Origin: Mycobacterium montefiorense
GTDB taxonomy: Bacteria; Actinomycetota; Actinomycetes; Mycobacteriales; Mycobacteriaceae
NCBI RefSeq assembly: GCF_003112775.1
Contig: NZ_BFCH01000002.1
Coordinates: 135,195-199,194, forward strand
Direction of reading: 5' to 3'
DNA length: 64,000 nt
In this document: positions 1 through 8,133 of the stretch, one piece after another
How the letters are laid out: the number at the start of each line of letters is the position of its first letter
How positions within the stretch are numbered: position 1 is the first letter of the stretch
Notes under the pieces: model-generated
Database searches by the model: none
Seen by the model: only the letters and a program-made list of their open reading frames with translations
Told to the model about the DNA's origin: nothing
Position numbers and translations under genes: made by a program

Positions 1-171
1 GCCGGCAGGGGGCCCGTAACCCGGCGGGGGACCGTAGCCGGCAGGGGGCCCGTAACCGGGTGGTGGATCCCCGTAGGCGGGCGGCGTGCCATACGCCGGT
101 GGCAAGTAGCCGTCGGGCGGCGGCCCTCCCGGCGAGGGACCAACCGGATAGCCAGGCGGTAGCGCGGTCAC
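1..171 (-). CDS. Pro/Gly/Tyr-rich membrane-protein N-terminus (partial, Rv3689-like)
   Basis: The window opens inside a minus-strand gene; only its first 57 codons are present. From a GTG start at 171 the translation is a low-complexity stretch rich in Pro, Gly and Tyr (repeated PPPGYG / PPAGYG units), and the DNA shows the matching imperfect repeats in the first 60 bases. Such N-termini are usual in mycobacterial membrane proteins whose cytosolic head is followed by transmembrane segments. The gene lies divergently from the YqeY-like gene, as Rv3689 does from Rv3688c, so an Rv3689 homologue is the likely identity. The start is uncertain: an ATG about 30 bases upstream is in a frame that stops after ten codons. 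No function can be assigned from this fragment. Confidence 0.55.
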   Translation of the reverse strand, partial: MTALPPGYPVGPSPGGPPPDGYLPPAYGTPPAYGDPPPGYGPPAGYGPPPGYGPPAG

Positions 172-312
172 CGTGTCCAGCAGCCGTCGTCGTAGGTCAT
201 GGGCTCCATCCTGTCGGCGGTCGGGGCTTTTCTCAATCTTCCCCGGTTTCCGGTCCCGCCCCGTTGGACTGCGCAATCTGGGCACCGTTGGGGCGCGTAG
301 CGTCTGTAGAGC

Positions 313-777
313 ATGGCGGAATTCAAAGCCCGGCTTCGGGCGGACCTGACCGGGGCGATGAAGTCCCAGGATAAGTTGCGGACCGCGACCCTGCGGATGT
401 TGCTGGCTGCGATCCAGACCGAGGAAGTTTCCGGCAAGCAGGCCAGGGAACTCTCCGATGACGAAATCCTGAAAGTGCTGGCCCGGGAATCCCGCAAGCG
501 CGGTGAGGCCGCCGAGATCTACACGCAGAACGGTCGCGGCGAGCTCGCCGCGACCGAGCACGCGGAGGCACGGATCATCGACGAGTATCTGCCCACGCCG
601 CTTAACGAGGCCGAGCTGGCTGACGTGGTCGACACGGCCATCGCCCAGGTGGCTGAGGCGATCGGCGAGCGCCCAGGTATGAAGCAGATGGGGCAGGTCA
701 TGAAGGCCGCGGCCGCGATCGCGGCCGGAAAGGCCGACGGCTCCCGGCTCTCGGCGGCGGTCAAAGAGCGGCTTTAG
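313..777 (+). CDS. GatB/YqeY domain protein (Rv3688c-like)
   Basis: A 154-residue protein spanning the whole YqeY-like (GatB tail) family. It opens with a helical segment (KARLRADLTGAMKSQDK) and continues through the typical LRMLLAAIQ and ARIIDEYLP motifs to the KQMGQVMK region. The family resembles the tRNA-binding tail of GatB amidotransferase, but stand-alone members have no proven enzymatic role. The ATG at 313 begins the family-typical N-terminus. The position next to the Pro-rich membrane gene matches Rv3688c/Rv3689 in M. tuberculosis, which marks this as core genome. In M. tuberculosis the next gene is rsfB; here about 8.4 kb of other genes separates them. Confidence 0.9.
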   Translation: MAEFKARLRADLTGAMKSQDKLRTATLRMLLAAIQTEEVSGKQARELSDDEILKVLARESRKRGEAAEIYTQNGRGELAATEHAEARIIDEYLPTPLNEAELADVVDTAIAQVAEAIGERPGMKQMGQVMKAAAAIAAGKADGSRLSAAVKERL

Positions 778-827
778 GCGCGCGCCGCGGGCGTTTGCGT
801 CCGTTCGTCCCGGGTATCCGGTCTGCT

Positions 828-1814
828 ATGACCAGGTTCGGATACACCTTGATGACCGAGCAGAGTGGTCCCAAAGACCTTGTGCGGTACGCGGTTTCGG
901 CCGAGCAGCGCGGGTTTGATTTCGAGGTCTGCAGCGACCACTTCTCCCCGTGGCTGACGTCGCAGGGGCATGCCCCCAACGCCTGGGCGGTGCTGGGCGC
1001 GGTAGCACACGCTACCGAACGGGTGGATCTGTACACCTATGTGACGTGCCCGACGATGCGGTACCACCCCGCGATCGTCGCCCAACAGGCCGCCACCGTG
1101 CAGCTTCTCGCCGACGGGCGGTTCACGCTCGGGCTGGGCAGCGGGGAGAACCTCAATGAACACGTCGTCGGTAAGGACTGGCCGACCATCGAGCGGCGCC
1201 AAGACATGCTGCGCGAAGCCATCAAGATCATCCGGGAACTGTTCGGCGGCCACCTGGTGAACTTGCGTGGTGACTACTTTCAGGTGGACTCCGCGCGACT
1301 GTGGGATGTGCCCGATGTCCCGGTCGGCCTGGGCGTTGCGATCAGCGGGGCGAAGAGCGTCGAGAAATTCGCCAAGCTTGCCGACCATCTGATCGCGGTG
1401 CAGCCCGACAAGGGCCTGGTGGACTCCTGGCATGTCTCCCGGCAGGCCGCCAACGGCGCCGAAGGCGGGCGGGTGATCGGTCAGATACCGGTCTGTTGGG
1501 ACCCCGACCGGGACGCGGCGATCGAGCGCGCGCATGACCAGTTCCGGTGGTTCGGCGGGGGTTGGGCCGTTAACGCCGATTTGCCGACACCGGCCGGCTT
1601 CGCCGGGGCGACGCAGTTCGTGCGTCCCGAAGATGTGGCCGACAGCATTCCCTGCGGCCCGGATCTGGACGCGATCGTGGATGCGGTCCGGCCCTATTGG
1701 GAGGCCGGCTTCACCGACATCGCCCTGATTCAGATCGGCGGGTCGACGCAAGATCTGTTCCTCAAAGAAGTGGCGGAACCCTTGCTTACGGCGCTGCGAG
1801 CGGCATCGCCCTAA
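828..1814 (+). CDS. LLM-class F420-dependent oxidoreductase
   Basis: A 328-residue luciferase-like monooxygenase-fold protein. The start GYTLMTEQSGPKDLVRYA, the SDHFSPWL motif near residue 42 and the LGLGSGENLNEHV segment are typical of the F420-dependent TIM-barrel oxidoreductases (the G6PDH-like subgroup). The ATG at 828 gives the usual N-terminus; an in-frame start 33 bases upstream would add an unrelated tail. The substrate cannot be read from sequence. F420 enzymes are abundant in mycobacteria and act on sugars phosphates, mycolate precursors or xenobiotics. It ends 28 bases before the PfpI-like gene, on the same strand, so the two may be co-transcribed. Confidence 0.88.
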   Translation: MTRFGYTLMTEQSGPKDLVRYAVSAEQRGFDFEVCSDHFSPWLTSQGHAPNAWAVLGAVAHATERVDLYTYVTCPTMRYHPAIVAQQAATVQLLADGRFTLGLGSGENLNEHVVGKDWPTIERRQDMLREAIKIIRELFGGHLVNLRGDYFQVDSARLWDVPDVPVGLGVAISGAKSVEKFAKLADHLIAVQPDKGLVDSWHVSRQAANGAEGGRVIGQIPVCWDPDRDAAIERAHDQFRWFGGGWAVNADLPTPAGFAGATQFVRPEDVADSIPCGPDLDAIVDAVRPYWEAGFTDIALIQIGGSTQDLFLKEVAEPLLTALRAASP

Positions 1815-1842
1815 CCGCGCGTTTGACCGCGAAGGAGAATTA

Positions 1843-2397
1843 ATGCCAAACGAATTGCAAGGCAAGGTAATCGCCATTCTGGCGGCTGACGGCGTGGAAA
1901 AGGCAGAGCTCGAGCAGCCGCGCGCAGCAATGAAACAAGCCGGCGCCCGGGTCGAAGTCCTGTCGTTGAAGGCAGGCGAAATCCAGGCGCGCGAGCACGA
2001 TCTCGAACCTGCCGGGCGATTCACGGTCGACCGTGTTGTGGCGGACGCTTCGGTGGAAGAGTTCGCCGGTTTGATACTGCCGGGCGGCACGGTGAACCCT
2101 GACAAGCTGCGCAAGGACCCGACCGCCGTCTCGTTCGTTCGCGACTTCGTCGGCTCGGGAAAGCCGGTCGCAGCCATCTGTCACGGGCCGTGGACGCTGG
2201 TGGAGGCCGGTGTGGTGGCGGGGCGCACGCTCACGTCCTATCCGAGCATTCGCACCGATCTGCGCAACGCCGGCGCGCACGTCGTGGATGAGGAAGTCGT
2301 TGTGGACGGCAATTTGATTACCAGTCGCTCTCCGGCGGACCTGCCGGCATTTTGCGCGACCGTCATTAAGCAATTCGCGCACGCTACAACGAGTTAA
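1843..2397 (+). CDS. DJ-1/PfpI family protein (type 1 glutamine amidotransferase-like)
   Basis: A 184-residue DJ-1/PfpI protein. The nucleophile elbow AAICHGPWTL holds the conserved Cys with the following His. The acidic residue upstream lies in the ADGVEKAELEQPR segment, and LILPGGTVNPDKLR is the family's glycine loop. Members act as glyoxalases/deglycases, chaperones or proteases in stress resistance; which applies here is unknown. A good ribosome binding site (AAGGAGAA) lies just before the ATG at 1843. Its neighbours are redox and stress genes. Length is normal and the gene looks intact. Confidence 0.9.
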   Translation: MPNELQGKVIAILAADGVEKAELEQPRAAMKQAGARVEVLSLKAGEIQAREHDLEPAGRFTVDRVVADASVEEFAGLILPGGTVNPDKLRKDPTAVSFVRDFVGSGKPVAAICHGPWTLVEAGVVAGRTLTSYPSIRTDLRNAGAHVVDEEVVVDGNLITSRSPADLPAFCATVIKQFAHATTS

Positions 2398-2399
2398 GT

Positions 2400-2420
2400 C
2401 GCCGGCGGGCATGGCCGGCG
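2400..2420 (+). terminator. Hairpin after the PfpI gene
   Basis: Perfect 7-bp inverted repeat (CGCCGGC / GCCGGCG) around a 7-base loop, three bases after the PfpI stop codon and followed by a short T-rich stretch. There is no long U-tract, as is common for mycobacterial terminators. It could equally be a transcript-stabilising hairpin. Confidence 0.45.
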
Positions 2421-2493
2421 TTTCAACACACTGTTTGTGGGCATTAACACGACAGGCCGTGACCAGCACGGCGATCACCCGAAAGGCCCACTG

Positions 2494-3186
2494 TTGACCA
2501 GCACGTACCCGGTTACCGCCGACATTCTGGATGTACAGACGGTGTATCAGCCACAAGATGATTCCCGATTGCTGGTTAGCGCAATGCAATACAGCGGGAT
2601 GATCCCCGGTCGTCGAGTCCTGGATCTGTGTACCGGAAGCGGTTATGTCGCGATCGCCGCTGCCGAAATGGGTTGTGCCAGCGTCACGGCCTTCGACATC
2701 TGTCCACACGCGGTGCATTTCAGTCAGGGCAACGCGATCGTCGCGGGAGTCGATCTCGATGTCCGGGAAGGCTCGTGGATCGCGGCCATGACCTGCGCAC
2801 CATTCGATGTGGTGGCGGCCAACCCGCCCTACGTGCCGACTCCCGCGGAGGACGACATCGACATGGTCTCGCCGGGAGTGGGCCCGTCATGGGCGTGGAA
2901 TGCGGGTTGCGATGGGCGGCGAGTGTTGGACCCACTCTGCGCGTCGGCGTCAGACCTGCTGTGCGCCGGCGGATCTCTACTGTTGGTACAGTCCGCCTTG
3001 GCCGGGATCCACCGTTCGCTGGACTGCCTTCGATCGACCGGATTAAACGCCGAAGTCGTTGCTTGCAAACGAATTCCATTCGGACCCGTGCTGACTCAGC
3101 GGGCGGCCTGGCTGGAGCAGGTCGGCCTGGTGCGCAGCGGCTGCCGGGAAGAGGAGCTGGTGGTGATCCGGGCGGACAAACCATGA
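2494..3186 (+). CDS. HemK/PrmC-like class I SAM methyltransferase
   Basis: Rossmann-fold methyltransferase of about 230 residues. VLDLCTGSGYVAIAAAE is motif I (SAM binding), AFDIC is the acidic end of beta-2, and AANPPYVP is the N-PPY motif of amino-methylating enzymes (HemK/PrmC, RlmG types). The suggested TTG start at 2494 follows a GAAAGG site; a longer GTG start at 2437 would add a poorly conserved tail. The last bases overlap the CDGSH gene by 4 bp (ATGA), so the two are translationally coupled. The substrate is unknown; mycobacteria have a separate PrmC, so this is probably a paralogue of another specificity. Confidence 0.8.
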   Translation: MTSTYPVTADILDVQTVYQPQDDSRLLVSAMQYSGMIPGRRVLDLCTGSGYVAIAAAEMGCASVTAFDICPHAVHFSQGNAIVAGVDLDVREGSWIAAMTCAPFDVVAANPPYVPTPAEDDIDMVSPGVGPSWAWNAGCDGRRVLDPLCASASDLLCAGGSLLLVQSALAGIHRSLDCLRSTGLNAEVVACKRIPFGPVLTQRAAWLEQVGLVRSGCREEELVVIRADKP

Positions 3187-3392
3187 CAAGCACCCGGGTG
3201 CGGGTGGTACCTAAAGGACCGATTCTGGTATCGGGGCCCGTGCGTATCGAAACCGACGGCGGCGGTGTCGTCGAGTCCGACCGTTTCATGGTGGCCATCT
3301 GCACCTGTGGACGGAGCAAGGAATACCCGCTATGTGACACCAGCCACCGGCGCTGCCGGCACGTCGAAGATGTTGGCTCAGCGGCTAAATGA
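3183..3392 (+). CDS. CDGSH iron-sulfur domain protein
   Basis: A 69-residue protein that overlaps the methyltransferase stop by ATGA. It has the CDGSH-type cluster-binding signature ICTCGRSKEYPLCDTSH: Cys-x-Cys, then a third Cys and the His ligand, expected to bind a 2Fe-2S cluster of the mitoNEET type. The N-terminal half (VRVVPKGPILVSGPV) is the usual short beta cap of actinobacterial members. Its 3' end overlaps the convergent haem-oxygenase-like gene by 8 bp. CDGSH proteins next to haem-oxygenase-like iron proteins are a recurring pairing in actinobacteria, which suggests an electron-transfer partner. That role is inferred. Confidence 0.85.
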   Translation: MTSTRVRVVPKGPILVSGPVRIETDGGGVVESDRFMVAICTCGRSKEYPLCDTSHRRCRHVEDVGSAAK

Positions 3393-4491
3393 GCGGTCGG
3401 CGCAGCGACGTCCGGCCCTGCGTCCAGGACTCCATGATTTTGTCCGCCAGGCGATCTTCGACCGCTGTGAAGGCGCGCATCCCGAAAACGATGTCGCGGT
3501 CCAATTTTGGTTCGCGGGCGACGAGATCGCCCACTACGTCGATGCGCACCACTTGTTCGTGTACGGCGTCGGCCTCGACGTGCTCACGATAGAACCCGAC
3601 ACAGGCCGGTGGTGCGCCCATCCGCTCGAGCGCCTGGGCCATGCGCCGTGAGCCGGGAGACGACGTGATCTCCGTAGCGGTGAAATGCCCGATCGCCGCG
3701 CCACGCAGCCAGCGGTGCAGGCCGAACAGCGACATCAGATTGACCACTGCGAGCGCTTCGGCAGGCACGTCGTCAAGGTAGCCCAGATAGGTCGAGTCCA
3801 GATCGGCCGCCGTCAACAGATCCGCGAAGAGCTGCTGGTGTATTCGGTGGCCAAGACCGGCGCCGTACTCGTCGAACTCGACCGCCACGAATGCCGCCTT
3901 GGCACCGCCCGTCAGCCGGGGAATGGCCCAGGCATGCGGATCGCCCTCCTTGAGGTGATACATCGACCGATGCACGAAGTATTCGCGCATCTGCTGCCAG
4001 GTCCCGCTGTCGCGCAAGTAGTACGACGGCCCGGTGCCGTCGCCGGGTTCGACCGAAATCGCTGCCATCTCCGCCGCCGAGGTGCGGCCGGGTTCGATCG
4101 GGCCGACGTCGCGGCGCACGCCCGCCAAAAAGGCGCGCTCGAGTTCGGCGCGCAGCCTCAGCAGGTCGGGGTTCCACTCCCAGGTGGGATCCACTCCCGC
4201 AAAACCCCGGTAGTGCAGCTCGTAGCACATGCACAGGGCCAGCTGCAGGTCGAGGCCGTAGGGATCCGAATCGCCTACCGATGCCCCGATGCGGGCCAGA
4301 TGATCCCCGGACGGCGGCCCGGCCAACGCGCGATGCACGGCCGTCGACAGCGGTCCGTGCGCTGCCGGTAGGGCGGGTTCTACAGTTGTCGACGCTTGAG
4401 TCACGTCGGTGGAGATACCACGAACGGGGTCCCCGCAAACGGTGTTCGCGGCGTCGGACCGGCGCTTTCTAGCGGCCACCGGACCAGTCAT
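3385..4491 (-). CDS. Haem-oxygenase-like diiron (iron-containing redox enzyme family) protein
   Basis: A 368-residue all-helical protein of the haem-oxygenase-like superfamily now grouped as HDO iron-containing redox enzymes. Candidate metal ligands sit in the segments CYELHYRG, VEFDEYGAG and FYREHVEADAVHE, which give the Glu/His spacing of the diiron site. Family members carry out N-oxygenation, C-C cleavage or decarboxylation of amino-acid or fatty-acid-derived substrates; the substrate here cannot be read. It is the last gene of the minus-strand stressosome operon, overlapping the RsbU-like gene by 23 bp, and it converges with the CDGSH gene. Co-transcription with sigma-factor regulators suggests stress-induced expression. 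Confidence 0.75.
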   Translation of the reverse strand: MTGPVAARKRRSDAANTVCGDPVRGISTDVTQASTTVEPALPAAHGPLSTAVHRALAGPPSGDHLARIGASVGDSDPYGLDLQLALCMCYELHYRGFAGVDPTWEWNPDLLRLRAELERAFLAGVRRDVGPIEPGRTSAAEMAAISVEPGDGTGPSYYLRDSGTWQQMREYFVHRSMYHLKEGDPHAWAIPRLTGGAKAAFVAVEFDEYGAGLGHRIHQQLFADLLTAADLDSTYLGYLDDVPAEALAVVNLMSLFGLHRWLRGAAIGHFTATEITSSPGSRRMAQALERMGAPPACVGFYREHVEADAVHEQVVRIDVVGDLVAREPKLDRDIVFGMRAFTAVEDRLADKIMESWTQGRTSLRRPLI

Positions 4492-6706
4492 CGACCCCTA
4501 TGGGAGCTGTCGGTAGCCGGAAGGTGATGTCGACGATGGTTCCGGTTGGGCTGCTGTCGATTTCCATCGTGTCGCTGATCGCGCGCATCAGGATGAGGCC
4601 CCGCCCGCTGTTGCCCGGGTTGACCTTTGGCGGTTTCCAGGATCCTTGGTCGGTGACGCGGGCGCGGACTTCGCCGTCGACGGTTTTGACTTCGAGCAGT
4701 GTTGTCCCGAGACCATGCCCGCGGTAGGCATGTTCGACGCAGTTGGTGCACGCTTCGTTGGCGACCAGCACGATGTCATCCACCAAGTCGCGCGGGACGT
4801 CAGCGGCCCTGAGCCAATCGGCCAGCCGATGCCGGATGGTAGCCAATTCATCTGCGATAGCATGTGTTTCGATTCGCAGTGGCGCCAGCTGGTGCCGGTA
4901 TATCACCATCGCCACATCGTCATCGTAGCCCGTTGCCGGGGAAAGCTCGCGAAGCACCACGTCCGCGACGGAGTCCAGCGGCGAAGTCATCGTCTCCAGC
5001 AAAACGTCTGCGGCGCGGGTTATTCCGTCATCAAGCGACTCGTGTTTGCGTTCTACTAGTCCATCGGTGAACACCATCAACGTCGAGCCGGATGACAGCC
5101 GCCGGGAGATTTGCGGGCGAGGTTCGTCGCGAAGCACCGCCAACGGCACCGACCGGCCGTCATTTAGGACCGAGGTGCCTGAAGGTCCGGCGAGCACCGC
5201 AGGCATGTGACCGGCGTTGCTGTACTCCAACACTCCGGATTCGGTATCCAGGATCGCCAAAAACACGGTGGTGCAGTACGCATTCGGAATGAGCGATGCC
5301 GCCAGATCGAGTTGTTCGAGCAACAATGCGGGTTGGGCGCCGTTAATCAACAGCGCGCGTGCCGAGCTGCGCAGCTGACCCATGATCGCGGCGGCCGGCA
5401 GACCCCGGCCTACGCAGTCGCCGACGACGATGCCGATGCGATGATCGCCGATCGGCAGCACGTCATACCAGTCACCTCCGATCTCCAACGGTGGTACCGC
5501 GGGCTCGTAGCGCATCGCGAAGCCCGGCGGCGGCTCCATCGCGGGCAGCAGCGCACGCTGCAATGTCAGCGAAGTTTCGCGGGCACTTTCGAATTGGCGA
5601 ACATGCTGCATGGCCAAACTGAGATGACCGATCAGCACCGTGACCAAGAGCCGATCCTCCGCACTGACCCAGCGCGGGACCCCCAGCTCCATCCACAAGG
5701 CGAGGTCTCCGGTGCCGGAGAGCACTGCGACCAACCCATGTGCCTTACCGGGTTTGTTGGGCCGCTCAATGGTCTTAGCCGTCAGCGGAAGCTGTTGGCG
5801 CGCATCCTGAAATGTGTCGCGCAACCAGGGATCCATTCCGCGCCAAGTCGTTTCGTCCGGCTCACCCGCCACCTGCACGGTGGGCTCGCCGTCGCCGGCC
5901 GGCCAGGTCACAGCGATCACACGCTGTACGCCGATCGCGGTCCGGCATTCGTCGAGGGTGATCGCCAGTAGCTCGGATACGCTCTTGGCCACCGCCACCG
6001 CGGTGGCCAGGCGCAGGACAGCGCTCTCCCGGGCGGCGAATGCGCGTTCCGCGGTGACGTCGCGAATCGTTCCCACGTACACCGCCTCGTCGGCGTCGCT
6101 CGCTTTGACGGCATTGATGCTCACCATCACCCAGGCCAGATGGCCGTCTCGATGCCGAATCGGTGTCTCGTACTGGGTGCCGCCCTCGCTGCGGACCCGG
6201 GACTGGTGTTCTCGCGCAGTCTTCTTGTCGACCAGCCAAGGGTGTGGCCACCGGTAGGGCAAGCCCTCGGTGGGGTAGCCGAGTATCTCGATGAAGGCGC
6301 TGTTCATCTCGATGATCGAGCCTTCGTGATCGGCGACGAAGAAGCCCTCCTGCAACGAATTAACCAGGGCGGTACGGAATTTGTCCCGGTCGGCGAGGCC
6401 GTCGGCACGGGCACGCTGCTCCGCGTAGCGCTTGGTGCCGTCGAGGAATCCTCGGGTCGCGACGTCGAGCGGAGCTAGCGTCTGCAATAGAAATTCCAGT
6501 GCGACCGGTGCGTCAACTTGGATGTCGGTGGTCAGCTCGAGGACGAGCCGGACGTGGTGCTCGATGATGTCGAGCATGCTGATTTGTTCTTGCAACGCCC
6601 GGCGTCCGAGTTCGTGGGCGACGGCCAGGATGTTATCGTCGCGCGCGTCCAAGTAGGTCCGCAGCGCGGCGATGTACTGAGCGTGAAATTCGGCCGCTTC
6701 GGTCAT
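4469..6706 (-). CDS. RsbU-like PP2C phosphatase with PAS, GAF-like and RsbW-like kinase domains
   Basis: A 745-residue regulator. Residues 1-90 resemble the RsbU N-terminal domain that receives RsbT (QYIAALRTYL, QISMLDIIEHH). About 105-220 is a PAS domain (GFFVADHEGSIIEMNSAF), and about 225-370 a GAF-like domain. About 395-600 is a SpoIIE/PP2C phosphatase with metal motifs EIGGDWYDV, VVGDCVGRG, FTDGLVE and DDDVAMV. About 615-730 is an HATPase of the RsbW type (NEACTNCVEHAY, GRGLILM). The protein therefore carries both the anti-anti-sigma phosphatase and an anti-sigma kinase domain. Its start overlaps the RsbX-like gene by 4 bp. M. tuberculosis Rv1364c has a comparable PAS-phosphatase-kinase layout but also a STAS domain, absent here. 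Confidence 0.88.
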   Translation of the reverse strand: MTEAAEFHAQYIAALRTYLDARDDNILAVAHELGRRALQEQISMLDIIEHHVRLVLELTTDIQVDAPVALEFLLQTLAPLDVATRGFLDGTKRYAEQRARADGLADRDKFRTALVNSLQEGFFVADHEGSIIEMNSAFIEILGYPTEGLPYRWPHPWLVDKKTAREHQSRVRSEGGTQYETPIRHRDGHLAWVMVSINAVKASDADEAVYVGTIRDVTAERAFAARESAVLRLATAVAVAKSVSELLAITLDECRTAIGVQRVIAVTWPAGDGEPTVQVAGEPDETTWRGMDPWLRDTFQDARQQLPLTAKTIERPNKPGKAHGLVAVLSGTGDLALWMELGVPRWVSAEDRLLVTVLIGHLSLAMQHVRQFESARETSLTLQRALLPAMEPPPGFAMRYEPAVPPLEIGGDWYDVLPIGDHRIGIVVGDCVGRGLPAAAIMGQLRSSARALLINGAQPALLLEQLDLAASLIPNAYCTTVFLAILDTESGVLEYSNAGHMPAVLAGPSGTSVLNDGRSVPLAVLRDEPRPQISRRLSSGSTLMVFTDGLVERKHESLDDGITRAADVLLETMTSPLDSVADVVLRELSPATGYDDDVAMVIYRHQLAPLRIETHAIADELATIRHRLADWLRAADVPRDLVDDIVLVANEACTNCVEHAYRGHGLGTTLLEVKTVDGEVRARVTDQGSWKPPKVNPGNSGRGLILMRAISDTMEIDSSPTGTIVDITFRLPTAPIGVDDWSGGR

Positions 6707-7329
6707 GTCGAGGTCCCCCGGTGACGCGCGGCGAGCACCATCGCGTCGTCGGTTTCTTTCGCATGTTTACCCAGAATGTGGTCGGCTATCACCGCGGCCG
6801 ATGCGGCGAAGTCGATGTGGTCCAGGTGATCCTCGGCGATGCCGTCGCTGGTCAGGACGATCAAGTCGCCGACTCGAATTGAAACAACCTGTGCCGGCCT
6901 GATTTCCGGGATGCGATAGCCGACGATGCCGGCGGCAAGGCGCGCACTGGATCGGATGTGGACACCGGTCGCATCCTTGGAGACGAGGTTAGCGCCGACA
7001 TTTCCAACCCCGGTCCAGGTGAGCGTTTTGGCCGCGAAATCCACCCGCGCCAGGGTCATTGCGACTCCTCTGGTCCCCCCCAATACCCGGTGGCAGAGCT
7101 GGATCAGGACCTCGAGGCGCTCGCCGGCGGCCCGCTGCACTGTCTCGACGGCACGGATCGCGGCGGTCGCGGCCGCAGGTCCATGACCCAGGCCGTCGAC
7201 CACACCGAACAGGGCGGCATCGTCGTCGATGCCGATCGCGATCTTGCGGTCGCCGCTGGTGTTCTCACCCGGGAGGGGACGCCCCGCATTCGCCCACTCG
7301 ATGGGGCCGAGTCGACCGTTTTCACGCAC
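6703..7329 (-). CDS. rsbX: RsbX-like PP2C phosphatase
   Basis: A 208-residue minimal SpoIIE-type serine phosphatase with no sensor domain. The metal-binding motifs are GIDDDAALFGVVDGLGHGP near residues 33-52, LTSDGIAED, and DDAMVLAA at the end. In Bacillus, RsbX removes phosphates from RsbR and RsbS and so resets the stressosome. The gene lies between rsbT and the RsbU-like gene with 8-bp and 4-bp overlaps, which fits that feedback role. The match is to the family and gene order, not to any biochemical test. Confidence 0.82.
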   Translation of the reverse strand: MRENGRLGPIEWANAGRPLPGENTSGDRKIAIGIDDDAALFGVVDGLGHGPAAATAAIRAVETVQRAAGERLEVLIQLCHRVLGGTRGVAMTLARVDFAAKTLTWTGVGNVGANLVSKDATGVHIRSSARLAAGIVGYRIPEIRPAQVVSIRVGDLIVLTSDGIAEDHLDHIDFAASAAVIADHILGKHAKETDDAMVLAARHRGTST

Positions 7330-7732
7330 GGCCGGGAACCCATTTCCACATTTCGATCACGGTTCCCTTGCCGAGTGCGGATTCCACGATCAGTCGGTCC
7401 ATCAAACGGCGCGACCCGGGCAGCCCCATGCCCAACCCGCGCCCCGTTGAGTAGCCGTCTTCCATCGCCCGCTCGATATCGGCGATGCCCGGACCGTCGT
7501 CCTCGGCGCGAACCACCAGCGCCTCGCGGCCGTCACGCTCGGTCACCGCGACCCGCACGGTGCCCCGCCCCGCGTAGCTGGTGATATTTCGCGCGATTTC
7601 GGAGATCGCCGTGGCGATCATGGTGACGTCGGTAAGGGAAAACCCGAGTTCTAGTGCGAGCTGATGTCCTGCTTTGCGGGCTTCGACGATGTCGTCGGGA
7701 TTGTTGATGACGACGACAATGTCACACGCCAC
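7322..7732 (-). CDS. rsbT: RsbT-like serine kinase (stressosome switch)
   Basis: A 136-residue GHKL-fold kinase. The N box is AISEIARNITSYAGRG, the G1 box EDDGPGI, and the G2 region GLGMGLPGSRRLMD. This is the size and layout of RsbT, which phosphorylates RsbS and RsbR and then leaves the stressosome to activate RsbU. It overlaps rsbS by 11 bp and the RsbX-like gene by 8 bp, indicating one tightly coupled transcript. Its likely target is the RsbU-like N-terminal domain encoded two genes downstream. Confidence 0.88.
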   Translation of the reverse strand: MACDIVVVINNPDDIVEARKAGHQLALELGFSLTDVTMIATAISEIARNITSYAGRGTVRVAVTERDGREALVVRAEDDGPGIADIERAMEDGYSTGRGLGMGLPGSRRLMDRLIVESALGKGTVIEMWKWVPGRA

Positions 7733-8111
7733 CGTCGCGCCCGATCGTCGGTTTCCCTACTCCCCGTTGGCGATTCAGCAGGGCAAGGCCCTCCTCAAGA
7801 TCCAACGCGGTATTCATGTCGTCGAACGCCAGGCCCAGTTGCACCATCGCAAAGGCCACTTCTGGCTGCAGGCCTACGATCACGGTGTCAGCGCCGCGCA
7901 GCCGGGTCATGTGTGCGATGGTCCGTAGCGACCGGGCGGCGAATGAGTCCATCACATCGATGGCGGTGACGTCGACGATGATGCCCTGCGCGCGGAATTG
8001 GCTGACCCGCTCCATCAGGTCATACCGCAGCCGTTCGGCGTCCGAGTCGGACAGGGCGGCCTGCACCGACGCGATGAGAATCGAGCCCTGTTTCAGGATG
8101 GGTACTGGCAT
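7722..8111 (-). CDS. rsbS: RsbS-like STAS protein (stressosome scaffold)
   Basis: A 129-residue single STAS domain. The segment IDVMDSFAARSL around residues 51-62 matches the RsbS phosphorylation loop, with Ser56 as the probable RsbT target. In the Bacillus stressosome RsbS forms the core with RsbR and sequesters RsbT. It sits 22 bp downstream of rsbR and overlaps rsbT. No sensory extension is present, as expected for RsbS rather than RsbR. Confidence 0.88.
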   Translation of the reverse strand: MPVPILKQGSILIASVQAALSDSDAERLRYDLMERVSQFRAQGIIVDVTAIDVMDSFAARSLRTIAHMTRLRGADTVIVGLQPEVAFAMVQLGLAFDDMNTALDLEEGLALLNRQRGVGKPTIGRDGGV

Positions 8112-8133
8112 ACGGTGTCCGTGCTAGTTGTGC

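Noticed and set aside
774..2177. Minus-strand open frame of 467 codons
   Set aside because: It runs antisense to the F420 oxidoreductase and PfpI genes, has no recognisable domain and a composition typical of high-GC shadows.
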